64,000 nt of DNA from NCBI RefSeq assembly GCF_018024495.1, contig NZ_CP071696.1, positions 2,914,001 to 2,978,000 of the forward strand. Reading direction: 5' to 3'. Below, one piece after another: positions 16,766-25,479 of the stretch (position 1 is its first letter; each line of letters begins with the position of its first letter). The notes below the pieces were generated by a model that was given only the letters and a program-made list of their open reading frames with translations, ran no database searches and was not told where the DNA came from. A program made the translations under genes and the position numbers. Source of the stretch: Agromyces archimandritae (GTDB lineage Bacteria > Actinomycetota > Actinomycetes > Actinomycetales > Microbacteriaceae).

Positions 16766-19700
16766 ATGCTCCCCGAACCCGACCACGCGCCCGGCGCGCT
16801 CGCCCTCGGCGGCGCGCCGGCGATCGATCCCGACGCCTCGCAGCGGGCCGTGCTGGATCTGCCGGCCGGCCGTCACGCCGCCGTCTTCGGGGGGCCCGGC
16901 ACGGGCAAGACGGCGACGATCGTCGAACTCGTCGCCGAACGGGTCGCCGCCGGCCTCGAACCCGAACGCATCCTCGTGCTCGCCGCCACCCGGCAGACGG
17001 CGACGGCGCTTCGCGACGGGCTCGCCGTCCGCCTCGGCCGCGCCACGCGCGGCCCGCTGGCCCGCACCGCGAACTCGATCGCGTTCCAGCTGGTGCGCGG
17101 CCTCGAGGGCGAGGAGACGCGGCTGCTGACCGGCGCCGAGCATGACCGCCTCATCGACGAACTGCTGCGCGGCGGCCTCGAGGGCGGGGCCGGACCGGTC
17201 TGGCCGGAACGGCTCGGGCCCGAGGTGCGCGCCCTCCGCGGCTTCCGCGGCGAGCTGCGCGACCTCGCCATGCGGGCCGCCGAGCACGGCGTCCGCCCGG
17301 CCGAGCTCGCCGGCCTCGGCCGCATCGCCGAACGGCCGGAATGGATCGCCGCGGCCGGGTTCCTCGCGGAGTACGAGGAGGTGAAGGACCTCGCCAAGGC
17401 CCGGCGCTTCGACTCGGCCGAACTCCTCGCCTACGCCGCCGCGATCGTGCAGCGGAGCCCGAGCGATCCCGAGGCCGCCGCCGCGCTCGGCCCCCTCGGC
17501 GAACTCGGGCTCCTCCTCGTCGACGACGCCCAGGAGCAGACCGCGGGCGTCGCCGAGCTGCTGCGGGGATTCGCCGCCCGGGGGGTGCAGGTCATCGCCT
17601 TCGGCGACCCCGATGTCGCCGCGAACGGCTTCCGCGGCGGGCGGGCGGAACTGCTCGGATCGCTGGATCGCGTGCTCGGGGCGCCGGCCGAACGGCTCGA
17701 GCTCTCGGTCGCCCATCGCGGCCGGCCCGAGATCCGCGGCGTGCTCGCCGGAACCGCATCGCATATCGGCACCGCGCTCGGCGGTCGGCACCGCGCCCCG
17801 GCGCTGTCCGAGGCGGCGACGGAACGGGCCGCCGCCGACGCCCTGCCGCCGCTCCTCGGCATCGAGGCCGCCTCGCACGGGGCGGAGGTCGCCCGCATCG
17901 CCGAGCTGCTGCGCGAACACCGCCTGCTCGGCGGCGTGCCCTGGTCGCGCATGGCGGTCGTGCTGCGTTCCGGCGGCGACGTGCCCGGCATCGAGCGGGG
18001 CCTGGCGATGGCCGAGGTGCCGACGGCGGTCGCGGTCGCCGGGCAGGCCCTCCGGGATGCACCGGCCGCTGCGGCCCTGCTGCGGGCCGCCTCCCTCGCG
18101 ATCGGCCGGGAGGAGCTCGCACCCGAGCTCGCGGTGTCGTTGCTGACGGGCCCGATCGGCGGCCTCGACGCCGTCGGCCTCCGGCGCCTCCGGCTCGCCC
18201 TGCGGCAGGAGGAGCTCGCAGCCGGCGGAGACCGCCCGGGCGACGAACTGCTCGTCGACGCCCTCGGAGCGCCCGGCGGGTTCGAGACCGTCGACGCGCA
18301 TCCGGCCCGCCGCGCCGGCCGGCTGGCGAAAACCCTCGATGCGGCCCGCGCGACCGCCGCCGGCGGCGGCACCGTCGAGGAGGTGCTCTGGGCGATCTGG
18401 TCGGGCAGCGGGCTCGCCGCCGAATGGGCGGCGCAGGCGTCCGGCACGGGCGTGCTCGCCGACGAGGCGAACCGCGGGCTGGATGCCGCCGTCGCCCTCT
18501 TCGCCGCCGCGCAGCGCTTCGTCGAGCTCACCCCCGAAGCGCCCGCGGGGCGCTTCCTCGACGAACAGCTCGGCGCCGACGTGCCCGAGGACACCCTCGC
18601 ACCGCGGGCCGCAGGCGATGCGGTGCTCGTCGCCACGCCGGCGGCGCTCGTCGGCCGTTCCTTCGACATCGTCGTGATCGCCGGGCTCCAGGAGGGCACC
18701 TGGCCGAATCCGCGCCCCCGAGGCACCCTGCTGCAGGCCGAGCTGCTGCCGCGCACGGCCGCGGCGGTGCGGGCCGGGGAGGCACCGCCGGCACCCGACG
18801 ACGCCCGCACCGCCCGGCAGGCGGTGCAGAGCGACGAGTTGCGCCTGTTCGCCCTCGCGGTCTCGCGCGCCGAGCGCCAGCTCGTCCTGAGCTGCACCGC
18901 CGACGACGACGAACAGCCCTCGAAACTGTTCGGCTTCGCGGGTGCGAACCGCCACGGCGGACGGCGACGGCCGCTGCAGCTGCGCGGCCTCGTCGGAGCG
19001 CTCCGCGCAGAGCTGGCCGCGACCGGCGGCGGCCCGGCCTCCGAGGCCGCCTCGGCCCTCGCCCTGCTCGCCGAACAGGGCGTGCCCGGCGCCCACCCCG
19101 AGGAATGGTACGGGCTCGCCGAGCCCTCGACCGAGCGGCCCCTCATCGACCTCGACGGCGACCCCGAGGCCCGGGTCTCCGTCTCGCCATCGCAGATCGA
19201 ACGCGCCGAGGAGTCGCCGCTCGGGTGGTTCGTGGACCGGGTCGCCTCGCCGCCGTCGGGCATCGCGGCATCCATCGGCACGATCGTGCACGCCGTCGTC
19301 GAAGAGCTCGGCACGCGCGAGGACGCCGACACGAGCGTCGAGGCCGTCTGGGAAGAGGTCGCCCGGCGCCTCGAATCGGTGCCGTTCGAAGCGGGGTGGG
19401 TCGCCGCACGCGAGCGTCGCGGCGCCCGGCGCATGGCCGAGGGCGCATCGGCCTACCTCGGGAACTTCGCCGACGACCGCAAGGTGCTGCTCGGCGCCGA
19501 GGGGCGTTTCACGCTCGAGACCGGCAGGGTGCGCATCACCGGCACCATCGACCGCGTCGAACGCTCGGCGGACGGCACCACGGTCATCGTCGATCTGAAG
19601 ACGGGCCGTACGCCGCCGAGCGTGAAGGGGATGAAGCAGCACGCCCAGCTCGGCGCCTACCAGCTCGCGGCCCGTGCCGGCGCGGTCGCCGGGCGGGGTG

Positions 19701-19972
19701 CGGATGCCGCGGGCGAGGCGATCGGCGGGCACGACGTCATCGGCGGGGCGAAGCTCGTCTTCGTCGCCGTGCCCTCGTCGAAGCTCGCCTACACGGAGCG
19801 GGTGCAGCAGCCCTTCGACGAGGAGGAGGCGCAGGCCTTCGCCGACCGGCTCGACGTCGTCGGCCGGCTGATGGCCGGGTTCCGCTTCGAGAGCCCCGCA
19901 TCCGTCGACCGGAACTCGACATTCAAGGCCTGGCACTACCGTGTGCAGCTGGTTCCGGCGGTGTCGGCATGA
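16766..19972 (+). CDS. adnA: AdnA-like helicase-nuclease subunit
   Basis: 1068-residue UvrD/Rep-type motor with a C-terminal RecB-type nuclease, by length and position the AdnA subunit of the actinobacterial double-strand-break-resecting AdnAB complex. Walker A GGPGTGKT is at 42-49. Motif II is atypical (LLLVDDAQEQTA, DDAQ and not DEYQD), as expected for the weaker motor. The nuclease carries GTIVHAVVEE (His), TGTIDRVE (Asp) and VDLKTG (Asp-x-Lys), so it looks intact. TAGCGT (16754-16759) lies 6 nt before the ATG. The stop overlaps the adnB ATG (19969-19972). The A/B assignment rests on gene order and size. Confidence 0.85.
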   Translation: MLPEPDHAPGALALGGAPAIDPDASQRAVLDLPAGRHAAVFGGPGTGKTATIVELVAERVAAGLEPERILVLAATRQTATALRDGLAVRLGRATRGPLARTANSIAFQLVRGLEGEETRLLTGAEHDRLIDELLRGGLEGGAGPVWPERLGPEVRALRGFRGELRDLAMRAAEHGVRPAELAGLGRIAERPEWIAAAGFLAEYEEVKDLAKARRFDSAELLAYAAAIVQRSPSDPEAAAALGPLGELGLLLVDDAQEQTAGVAELLRGFAARGVQVIAFGDPDVAANGFRGGRAELLGSLDRVLGAPAERLELSVAHRGRPEIRGVLAGTASHIGTALGGRHRAPALSEAATERAAADALPPLLGIEAASHGAEVARIAELLREHRLLGGVPWSRMAVVLRSGGDVPGIERGLAMAEVPTAVAVAGQALRDAPAAAALLRAASLAIGREELAPELAVSLLTGPIGGLDAVGLRRLRLALRQEELAAGGDRPGDELLVDALGAPGGFETVDAHPARRAGRLAKTLDAARATAAGGGTVEEVLWAIWSGSGLAAEWAAQASGTGVLADEANRGLDAAVALFAAAQRFVELTPEAPAGRFLDEQLGADVPEDTLAPRAAGDAVLVATPAALVGRSFDIVVIAGLQEGTWPNPRPRGTLLQAELLPRTAAAVRAGEAPPAPDDARTARQAVQSDELRLFALAVSRAERQLVLSCTADDDEQPSKLFGFAGANRHGGRRRPLQLRGLVGALRAELAATGGGPASEAASALALLAEQGVPGAHPEEWYGLAEPSTERPLIDLDGDPEARVSVSPSQIERAEESPLGWFVDRVASPPSGIAASIGTIVHAVVEELGTREDADTSVEAVWEEVARRLESVPFEAGWVAARERRGARRMAEGASAYLGNFADDRKVLLGAEGRFTLETGRVRITGTIDRVERSADGTTVIVDLKTGRTPPSVKGMKQHAQLGAYQLAARAGAVAGRGADAAGEAIGGHDVIGGAKLVFVAVPSSKLAYTERVQQPFDEEEAQAFADRLDVVGRLMAGFRFESPASVDRNSTFKAWHYRVQLVPAVSA

Positions 19973-22900
19973 ACGAGGAGACGGGGATGAGCGAACACGT
20001 GCGGCTCACGGCGGCCGAGATCGCCGAACGGCTGGGCCTGCACCCGCCGACCGCCGAGCAGGCCGCCGTGATCGAGGCCGATCCGCGCGGCCAGGCGATC
20101 GTCGTCGCCGGAGCCGGCAGCGGCAAGACCGAGACCATGTCGAACCGGGTCGTCTGGCTGCTCGCGGGCGGGCACGTCGCCGTCTCGGAGGTGCTCGGCC
20201 TCACGTTCACCCGCAAAGCCGCCGGCGAGCTCGCCGAGCGCGTGCGGCTCCGCGTCGGAGAACTCGCCGACGCCGGCATCGGCGCCTTCGCAGACGACCC
20301 GCTCGAGTCGGCGACGATCGCGACCTACAACTCCTTCGCGAGCGCGATCTACCGCGAGCACGCGATGCTCATCGGCCGCGAACCGGACGCATCCGTGCTC
20401 GGCGAGGCATCCGCCTGGCAGCTCGCCCGCCGCGTCGTCGTCGCCTCGGCCGACGACCGCCTCGTCGAACTCGACGCCTCGGTCGACCGGCTGACCGGCG
20501 CCGTGCTCTCCCTCAGCCGTGCGATCGCCGAGAACGTCGTCGATCCCGGCGAGCTGCGGGCCTTCGCCCGGGAATTCTGCGAAGCGAATGCGGAGCTGCC
20601 GCACGGGCCGAGGCAGCGGGTGGATTCCAAGGACCTCGCGAAAGCGCTCGGAGACGTCGCGGCCCTCGACCCGCTCATCGACCTCGCCGTCGCCTACCAG
20701 GACGCCAAACGCGTCGGCGGATACGTCGAGTTCTCGGATCAGATCGCCCTCGCCCTGCAGATCTGCACCGAGCATCCCGAGGTCGTCGAGGAGTACCGCG
20801 GCAGATACCGCGCCGTGCTCCTCGACGAATACCAGGACACCTCCGTCGTGCAGACGCGCCTGCTCGCGACCCTCTTCGGCGGATGCTCCGTGATGGCCGT
20901 CGGCGACCCCGACCAGTCGATCTACGGCTGGCGCGGGGCGAGCGCGGCCAACCTCGCCCGATTCGGGCGCGACTTCGCCGGCGGAACCGCCGCCGCCTTC
21001 GACCTGTCGACGAGCTGGCGGAACCCGCACCGGGTGCTGGAGGCCGCCAACACCCTCATCGCCCCGCTCGCCGACGGGGCTGCGATCGCCAAACTGCCGC
21101 TTTCGGCATCGCCGTTCGCCGGCGAAGGCGCCGTCGAAACCGTCTGGCGCGAGACCATCGAAGACGAGGCCGCCGCCGTCGCCGCCTGGTTCGACGGCCG
21201 GCTCGCCGGCGAACGGACGGGCGCCGTGCTCTGCCGCACCTTCGCCGACATCACGGTCTTCACCGATGCGCTCGAAGCCCGCGGCATCCCGTACCACGTG
21301 CTCGGCGTCGCCGGCCTCCTCGAACAACCCGTCATCGCCGACCTCGTCGCGGCGCTGCGCGTGCTGCACGACCCCTCGGCCGGCGCCGAACTGCTCCGCG
21401 TGCTCGGCGGCGCCCGCTGGCGGATCGGACCGGCCGACCTCGCCGAACTCGGCACGCTCGCCCGATGGCTCGCCGATCGCGACATCGCCACCCGGCGCCT
21501 CGGCGACGAGGTGCGCGCGAAGCTCCGTGCGAGCATCGCCGTCGACGAGACGCCCTCGATCGTCGACGCCCTCGACTTCCTCATCTCGGCCCCCGACGGG
21601 CATCGCGCCCTCGCCGGCTTCAGCCCCGTCGCGCTCGCCCGCATGCGGCGCGCCGGTGCGCAGCTGCAGGCCCTGCGGCGCCGGGCGGGCTTCGCGCTCG
21701 CCGACTTCGTGCACCTCGTCGTCCACGAACTGCAGCTCGACATCGAAGTCGCCGCGAACCCCGCCCGCCGACTGGGGCGGGAGAGCCTGGACGCCTTCGA
21801 CGAGCTCGTCGCCGGCTTCGCCTCATCCGCCGAGCATGCGACCCTCGGCGCCTTCCTCGGCTGGCTGCTCGAGGCCGAACAGCGCGACCGGCTGAGCCCT
21901 CGCGGCGAGGAGCCGGAGCCGGGCGCCGTGCAACTGCTCTCGATCCACGCCTCGAAGGGCCTCGAATGGGATGTCGTCGCCATCCCCCGGATGGTGGACG
22001 GCGAACTGCCCGGCCGCCTGCGGAGCACCAAGGGATGGATCGCCTTCGGCGAGCTGCCGTACGCATTCAAGGGCGATGCCGAGGAGCTGCCGGAGTTCGT
22101 CTGGCAGGGCCACGAGACACAGAAGGACTTCGATGCCGCGCTCGCCGCGTTCGGCGTGGAGAACGCCGAACGGCATGCCGAGGAGGAGCGGCGCCTGGCC
22201 TATGTGGCGGTCACCCGCGCGCGCGCCGAACTGCTCCTCAGCGGGTCCTGGTGGTCCCGGCAGACGAAACCGCGCCCGCCGGGCACGTTCCTCTGGGAGC
22301 TCTCGGAGGCCGGGCTCATCCCGCCGGACACGCTGCCTGCGGCCCCGGCCGAGCCGGAGAACCCGCTGGACGCATCCTCCGAGCGGCTGAGCTGGCCCCT
22401 CGATCCGCTCGGACGCCGCCGTGACGCCGTCGAGCACGCCGCGCGTGCCGTGCGGGGCGCCGCCGAACGCCCGAGCGGCGAGGGCATCGGTCCGCGGCTC
22501 GCGGAGCACATCGAACTGCTCCTCGCCGAACGCCGCGCCCGCGAGGCCGGCGAGCAGGCGCTCACGGCGCCGACGCGCATCCCGGCGTCCCGCTTCAAGG
22601 ACTACGTCGACGACCCCGACGCGGTCGAGCGGGCGCTGCGCCGCCCGATGCCCGAGCGGCCGTTCCGGGCCACGCGCGTCGGCACCCTCTTCCACTCCTG
22701 GGTCGAACGTCGCTCGAACGGCGGCGGCGAGCTCGACGCGCTCGACGCCGCCGATGCGCTCGGCGGGGCCGATGCGCTCGCCGCCGCCGACGGCCTCGTG
22801 GGCGCCGCCGACGAGGAACGCATGGCCCGGCTCCGCGACACCTTCCTCGCCTCGCCGTGGGGCCACCGCGCGCCGACGGCCGTCGAGCTCGAACTGCACC

Positions 22901-23268
22901 TGCCGCTCGGTGCGAACGTCTTCGTCTGCAAGCTCGACGCCGTCTACGAGGCGCCGGCCGAGGCGATCGCCCGCGGCATCCGCTACGAGGTCGTCGACTG
23001 GAAGACGGGCCGTTCGCCGGCCGACGCGCGCGATCTCGAACTCAAGCAGACGCAACTGGCCCTGTACCGGCTCGCCTATGCGAACTGGGCGGGCATCGAC
23101 CCCTCCGAGATCGACGCCCTCTTCTACTACGTGGAGGAAGACCTGGTGATACGCCCCGAGCGGCTCTACGACGAAGCGGAGTTGCGCTCGGCCTGGGCGT
23201 CGGTGGCGGCGCGTTCGGGGTCGGAGGGTTCGGAGGCTGCGGGCGCCTCGGCATCCGCGCCCGTCTGA
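19969..23268 (+). CDS. adnB: AdnB-like helicase-nuclease subunit
   Basis: 1099-residue UvrD-type helicase-nuclease, partner of the preceding gene and close in size to mycobacterial AdnB (about 1100 aa). Walker A GAGSGKTET starts near residue 48; motif II is canonical (LLDEYQDTS, Asp286-Glu287), then GDPDQSIYGWRGA, IHASKGLEWD and VAVTRAR. The nuclease domain has GTLFHSWVE (His), KLDAVYE (Asp) and VVDWKTG (Asp-x-Lys). The last 20 residues are Ser/Ala/Glu-rich. The 3' 103 bp overlap the convergent phosphotransferase-like gene. Confidence 0.87.
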   Translation: MNEETGMSEHVRLTAAEIAERLGLHPPTAEQAAVIEADPRGQAIVVAGAGSGKTETMSNRVVWLLAGGHVAVSEVLGLTFTRKAAGELAERVRLRVGELADAGIGAFADDPLESATIATYNSFASAIYREHAMLIGREPDASVLGEASAWQLARRVVVASADDRLVELDASVDRLTGAVLSLSRAIAENVVDPGELRAFAREFCEANAELPHGPRQRVDSKDLAKALGDVAALDPLIDLAVAYQDAKRVGGYVEFSDQIALALQICTEHPEVVEEYRGRYRAVLLDEYQDTSVVQTRLLATLFGGCSVMAVGDPDQSIYGWRGASAANLARFGRDFAGGTAAAFDLSTSWRNPHRVLEAANTLIAPLADGAAIAKLPLSASPFAGEGAVETVWRETIEDEAAAVAAWFDGRLAGERTGAVLCRTFADITVFTDALEARGIPYHVLGVAGLLEQPVIADLVAALRVLHDPSAGAELLRVLGGARWRIGPADLAELGTLARWLADRDIATRRLGDEVRAKLRASIAVDETPSIVDALDFLISAPDGHRALAGFSPVALARMRRAGAQLQALRRRAGFALADFVHLVVHELQLDIEVAANPARRLGRESLDAFDELVAGFASSAEHATLGAFLGWLLEAEQRDRLSPRGEEPEPGAVQLLSIHASKGLEWDVVAIPRMVDGELPGRLRSTKGWIAFGELPYAFKGDAEELPEFVWQGHETQKDFDAALAAFGVENAERHAEEERRLAYVAVTRARAELLLSGSWWSRQTKPRPPGTFLWELSEAGLIPPDTLPAAPAEPENPLDASSERLSWPLDPLGRRRDAVEHAARAVRGAAERPSGEGIGPRLAEHIELLLAERRAREAGEQALTAPTRIPASRFKDYVDDPDAVERALRRPMPERPFRATRVGTLFHSWVERRSNGGGELDALDAADALGGADALAAADGLVGAADEERMARLRDTFLASPWGHRAPTAVELELHLPLGANVFVCKLDAVYEAPAEAIARGIRYEVVDWKTGRSPADARDLELKQTQLALYRLAYANWAGIDPSEIDALFYYVEEDLVIRPERLYDEAELRSAWASVAARSGSEGSEAAGASASAPV

Positions 23269-24422
23269 GCGGCGGCCTCGGCCCCGGCGTCCACCTCCTC
23301 GCCCCACCCGTCGAGGTCGAGCGGGATCGGCTTCGTCAGATTCGCCTCGACCTCGTCGCGGTCGCCGCCCTCCAGCTCGGAGAAGCGGTAGCTGTCGGTC
23401 AGCAGGCTGCCGCCGGCTTCGCGCGCCGCCCGGTCGCGCGGGGTGCGGTCCAGCAACGTCTCGACCTCGCCCACGGCCAGGATCGGACCGGTGTCGGCCG
23501 AGAGCGGGCTGCTCTCATGCGTGTGCACGCGTTCGACGAGGCCGTCGAGCAGGCCGACCGCGTCTTCGACGATCGAGTCGTCGCGCGAGGCGACGCCGTG
23601 CAGCAACCACCTCGCCAGCTCGAGCTCGCCCCAGAGCAGCGCCCGCCGTTGCAGGGCTTCGTCGGTGCCGCCGAGGGCGGACCGGTAGGCGTCGAGCGCC
23701 GTGCCGGCGGCACGCCCCCGGCTCGTGAGCAGCCAGTGCAGGTCGCGGGCCGGGTCGCCGACCTCCAGGCCCGACCAGCCCACGATCGCCGAGACGGCAC
23801 CGGTCTGCACGAGGATCGAGTCCGCGTCGAGCGATCCGTTGATGACGGTCGGGCGGAAGCGCCAGAGCACCTCGTCGTCGGCCGCTTCCTCCCAGCGGCG
23901 CAGCAGAGCCGCCGGCAGTCGGCCTGTCTCGGCGGCGCTCGCGATGAGCCTGGTCGCCTCGTGGCGCACCTCGTCGGCCGTGCGGCGCGGCAGGCCAGCC
24001 TCCGAGACGAAGGCCGGCGGGAGGGCGTGCAGGGCGGCGATCGATCGGCCGATGGATGCCGCGAGGCTCTCATCGGCGGTCAGCAGCTCGGCGTCGTAGG
24101 CGGCGCCGTCGAGGAAGTCGGTCACGATGCCGCGCGTGTCGCCGGCGGGGACCTGCCCGGCGAATTCGGGCACGGCGAACGGCAGCCGGGCGCGGATGCC
24201 GTTCGTCAGGGCACGGAGGGCCACGAGGTCGGCGGACTGCTCGCTCTCGGCCGCCTGCGAGCGCGGCACCCGGATGAGCAGGATGCGGCCGTCGGCGGTG
24301 CAGATCCGCGCTGCGTCGTAGGCGCCGGCCCGGCCGCGCGAGTGCCGCGCGACGCCGGTCGGCTCGAGGCCGGGCACCGCTGCGGTGGCCAACGCAGCTA
24401 GAGTGAGTGGTGGTCTGGCCAT
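23166..24422 (-). CDS. Aminoglycoside/macrolide phosphotransferase-like protein, catalytically degenerate
   Basis: 418 residues with the APH kinase-like layout, but the active site is lost. The usual catalytic HGDLHxxN reads NGSLDADS (195-202; base Asp replaced by Ser197), the metal-binding IDW Asp is Gly215 (IVGWSG), and the N-lobe ATP-lysine strand reads LLIRVPR without a lysine. VGDPARDLHW after it is conserved. The protein is therefore probably a pseudokinase or binding protein. The last 90 residues are acidic and low-complexity, partly encoded opposite adnB. ATG start with TAGGCT (24435-24430) 7 nt upstream. Divergent from nudC. Confidence 0.8.
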   Translation of the reverse strand: MARPPLTLAALATAAVPGLEPTGVARHSRGRAGAYDAARICTADGRILLIRVPRSQAAESEQSADLVALRALTNGIRARLPFAVPEFAGQVPAGDTRGIVTDFLDGAAYDAELLTADESLAASIGRSIAALHALPPAFVSEAGLPRRTADEVRHEATRLIASAAETGRLPAALLRRWEEAADDEVLWRFRPTVINGSLDADSILVQTGAVSAIVGWSGLEVGDPARDLHWLLTSRGRAAGTALDAYRSALGGTDEALQRRALLWGELELARWLLHGVASRDDSIVEDAVGLLDGLVERVHTHESSPLSADTGPILAVGEVETLLDRTPRDRAAREAGGSLLTDSYRFSELEGGDRDEVEANLTKPIPLDLDGWGEEVDAGAEAAAQTGADAEAPAASEPSDPERAATDAQAERNSASS

Positions 24423-24435
24423 GGCTCCAAGCCTA
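24399..24435. promoter_or_regulatory. Compact divergent start/promoter region with shared CCATGG
   Basis: The palindrome CCATGG (24419-24424) contains the start codons of both divergent genes: ATG 24422-24420 on the minus strand and ATG 24421-24423 on the plus strand. The minus gene has TAGGCT at 24435-24430, inside the nudC coding sequence. A candidate plus-strand -10, TAGAGT (24399-24404), lies inside the minus-strand coding sequence. Confidence 0.6.
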
Positions 24436-25479
24436 GGCAGCCGATCCGCGGAGCGGCCGACCGCCACGCCTGGCCGGCCGACTCCGACACCCGTCGTTCC
24501 GGAGGTGTTCGTGCCCGAGCCCGCTGAGGATGCACCCGGCGGCGCGACGCCGCCCGCCCCGCATCCGCCGCTCGCGCGCACCCCGGCCGACCGCGACGCG
24601 GAGGCGCGCACCGAGGAGGCCGGCGAGGCCTTCGCGTCTCGTGCGGACGCGCGGGTCCTCGCGATGCACGCTGGCCGTGTGCTCCAGGCGATGCGCGTCG
24701 GCGGTCGGGGGCCCGAGCTCGAACTCAGGCATCCGTCCGCGCTGCCGGATCCGGAGCTGCGGGTCTACCTCGGCCGGCTGCCGGGCGGCGAGCCGCTCGA
24801 ACTCGGCGTGTTCGGCGATGAGGCGGCGCGGCGGATCGAGCCCGAGCCGGCCCGCTGGGTCGGGGTGCGCGGGGCCGAGCTGCCGGAGGTCGAGCTCGCC
24901 TTCGCGGTCGAGGCGCTGGGGCTGGCGAATTGGCACCGTTCGCACGCCAGCTGTCCGCGCTGCGGGGCGCCGACCGAGCCGGTGCAGCGCGGTTGGGCGC
25001 GCCGCTGCCCCGCTGAGGATGCCCTCGTGTTCCCGCGCACCGATCCGGCGATCATCACGCTCGTCACCGACGACGAGGATCGCGTGCTGCTCGGTTCGAA
25101 CGCCATGTGGGAGCCGAACCGGTATTCGCTGCTCGCGGGCTTCGTCGAGCCGGGCGAGAGCCTCGAGTCGGCCGTCGCGCGCGAGATCCGCGAGGAGGCC
25201 GGCATCGGCGTCGACCGCATCGCCTATGTCGCATCGCAGCCGTGGCCGTTCCCGGCGTCCCTGATGCTCGGGTTCACGGCGCGCGTCCCGGCCGGGGCGG
25301 ATGCCGCGCTCGCCCGCCCCGACGGCGAGGAGATCCTGTCGCTGCGCTGGTTCTCGCGCGCCGAGCTGGCCTCGACCGTCGGCGAGGTCACGCTGCCGGA
25401 CGGCACCTCGATCGCGCGGTGGATGCTCGAGCGCTGGTTCGGCGGGCCGATCCCCGACGCACCGGGGGCTGGGGAGTGA
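24421..25479 (+). CDS. nudC: NudC-like NADH pyrophosphatase (Nudix)
   Basis: Hydrolyses NAD(H), or NAD caps on RNA, to NMN(H) plus AMP. 352 residues from the ATG at 24421; an in-frame GTG at 24403 is an alternative. The Nudix box reads GFVEPGESLESAVAREIREE (the remainder, AGIGV, follows) and the NudC-specific SQPWPFPASLMLGF is present. The zinc ribbon has only three of the four usual cysteines: CPRCG, then RRCPAEDALVFPR where CxxC is expected. The first 70 residues are a Pro/Ala-rich extension. The stop overlaps the GTG of the helicase gene (GTGA, 25476-25479). Confidence 0.87.
   Translation: MAPSLGSRSAERPTATPGRPTPTPVVPEVFVPEPAEDAPGGATPPAPHPPLARTPADRDAEARTEEAGEAFASRADARVLAMHAGRVLQAMRVGGRGPELELRHPSALPDPELRVYLGRLPGGEPLELGVFGDEAARRIEPEPARWVGVRGAELPEVELAFAVEALGLANWHRSHASCPRCGAPTEPVQRGWARRCPAEDALVFPRTDPAIITLVTDDEDRVLLGSNAMWEPNRYSLLAGFVEPGESLESAVAREIREEAGIGVDRIAYVASQPWPFPASLMLGFTARVPAGADAALARPDGEEILSLRWFSRAELASTVGEVTLPDGTSIARWMLERWFGGPIPDAPGAGE

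Noticed and set aside
16766..23268. AdnAB as an anti-phage defence system
   Set aside because: Size, order and neighbours fit the housekeeping AdnAB recombination nuclease; nothing defence-specific is adjacent.
23166..24422. Antibiotic-resistance phosphotransferase
   Set aside because: Catalytic Asp, metal Asp and ATP-lysine are all absent, so resistance by phosphorylation is not supported.
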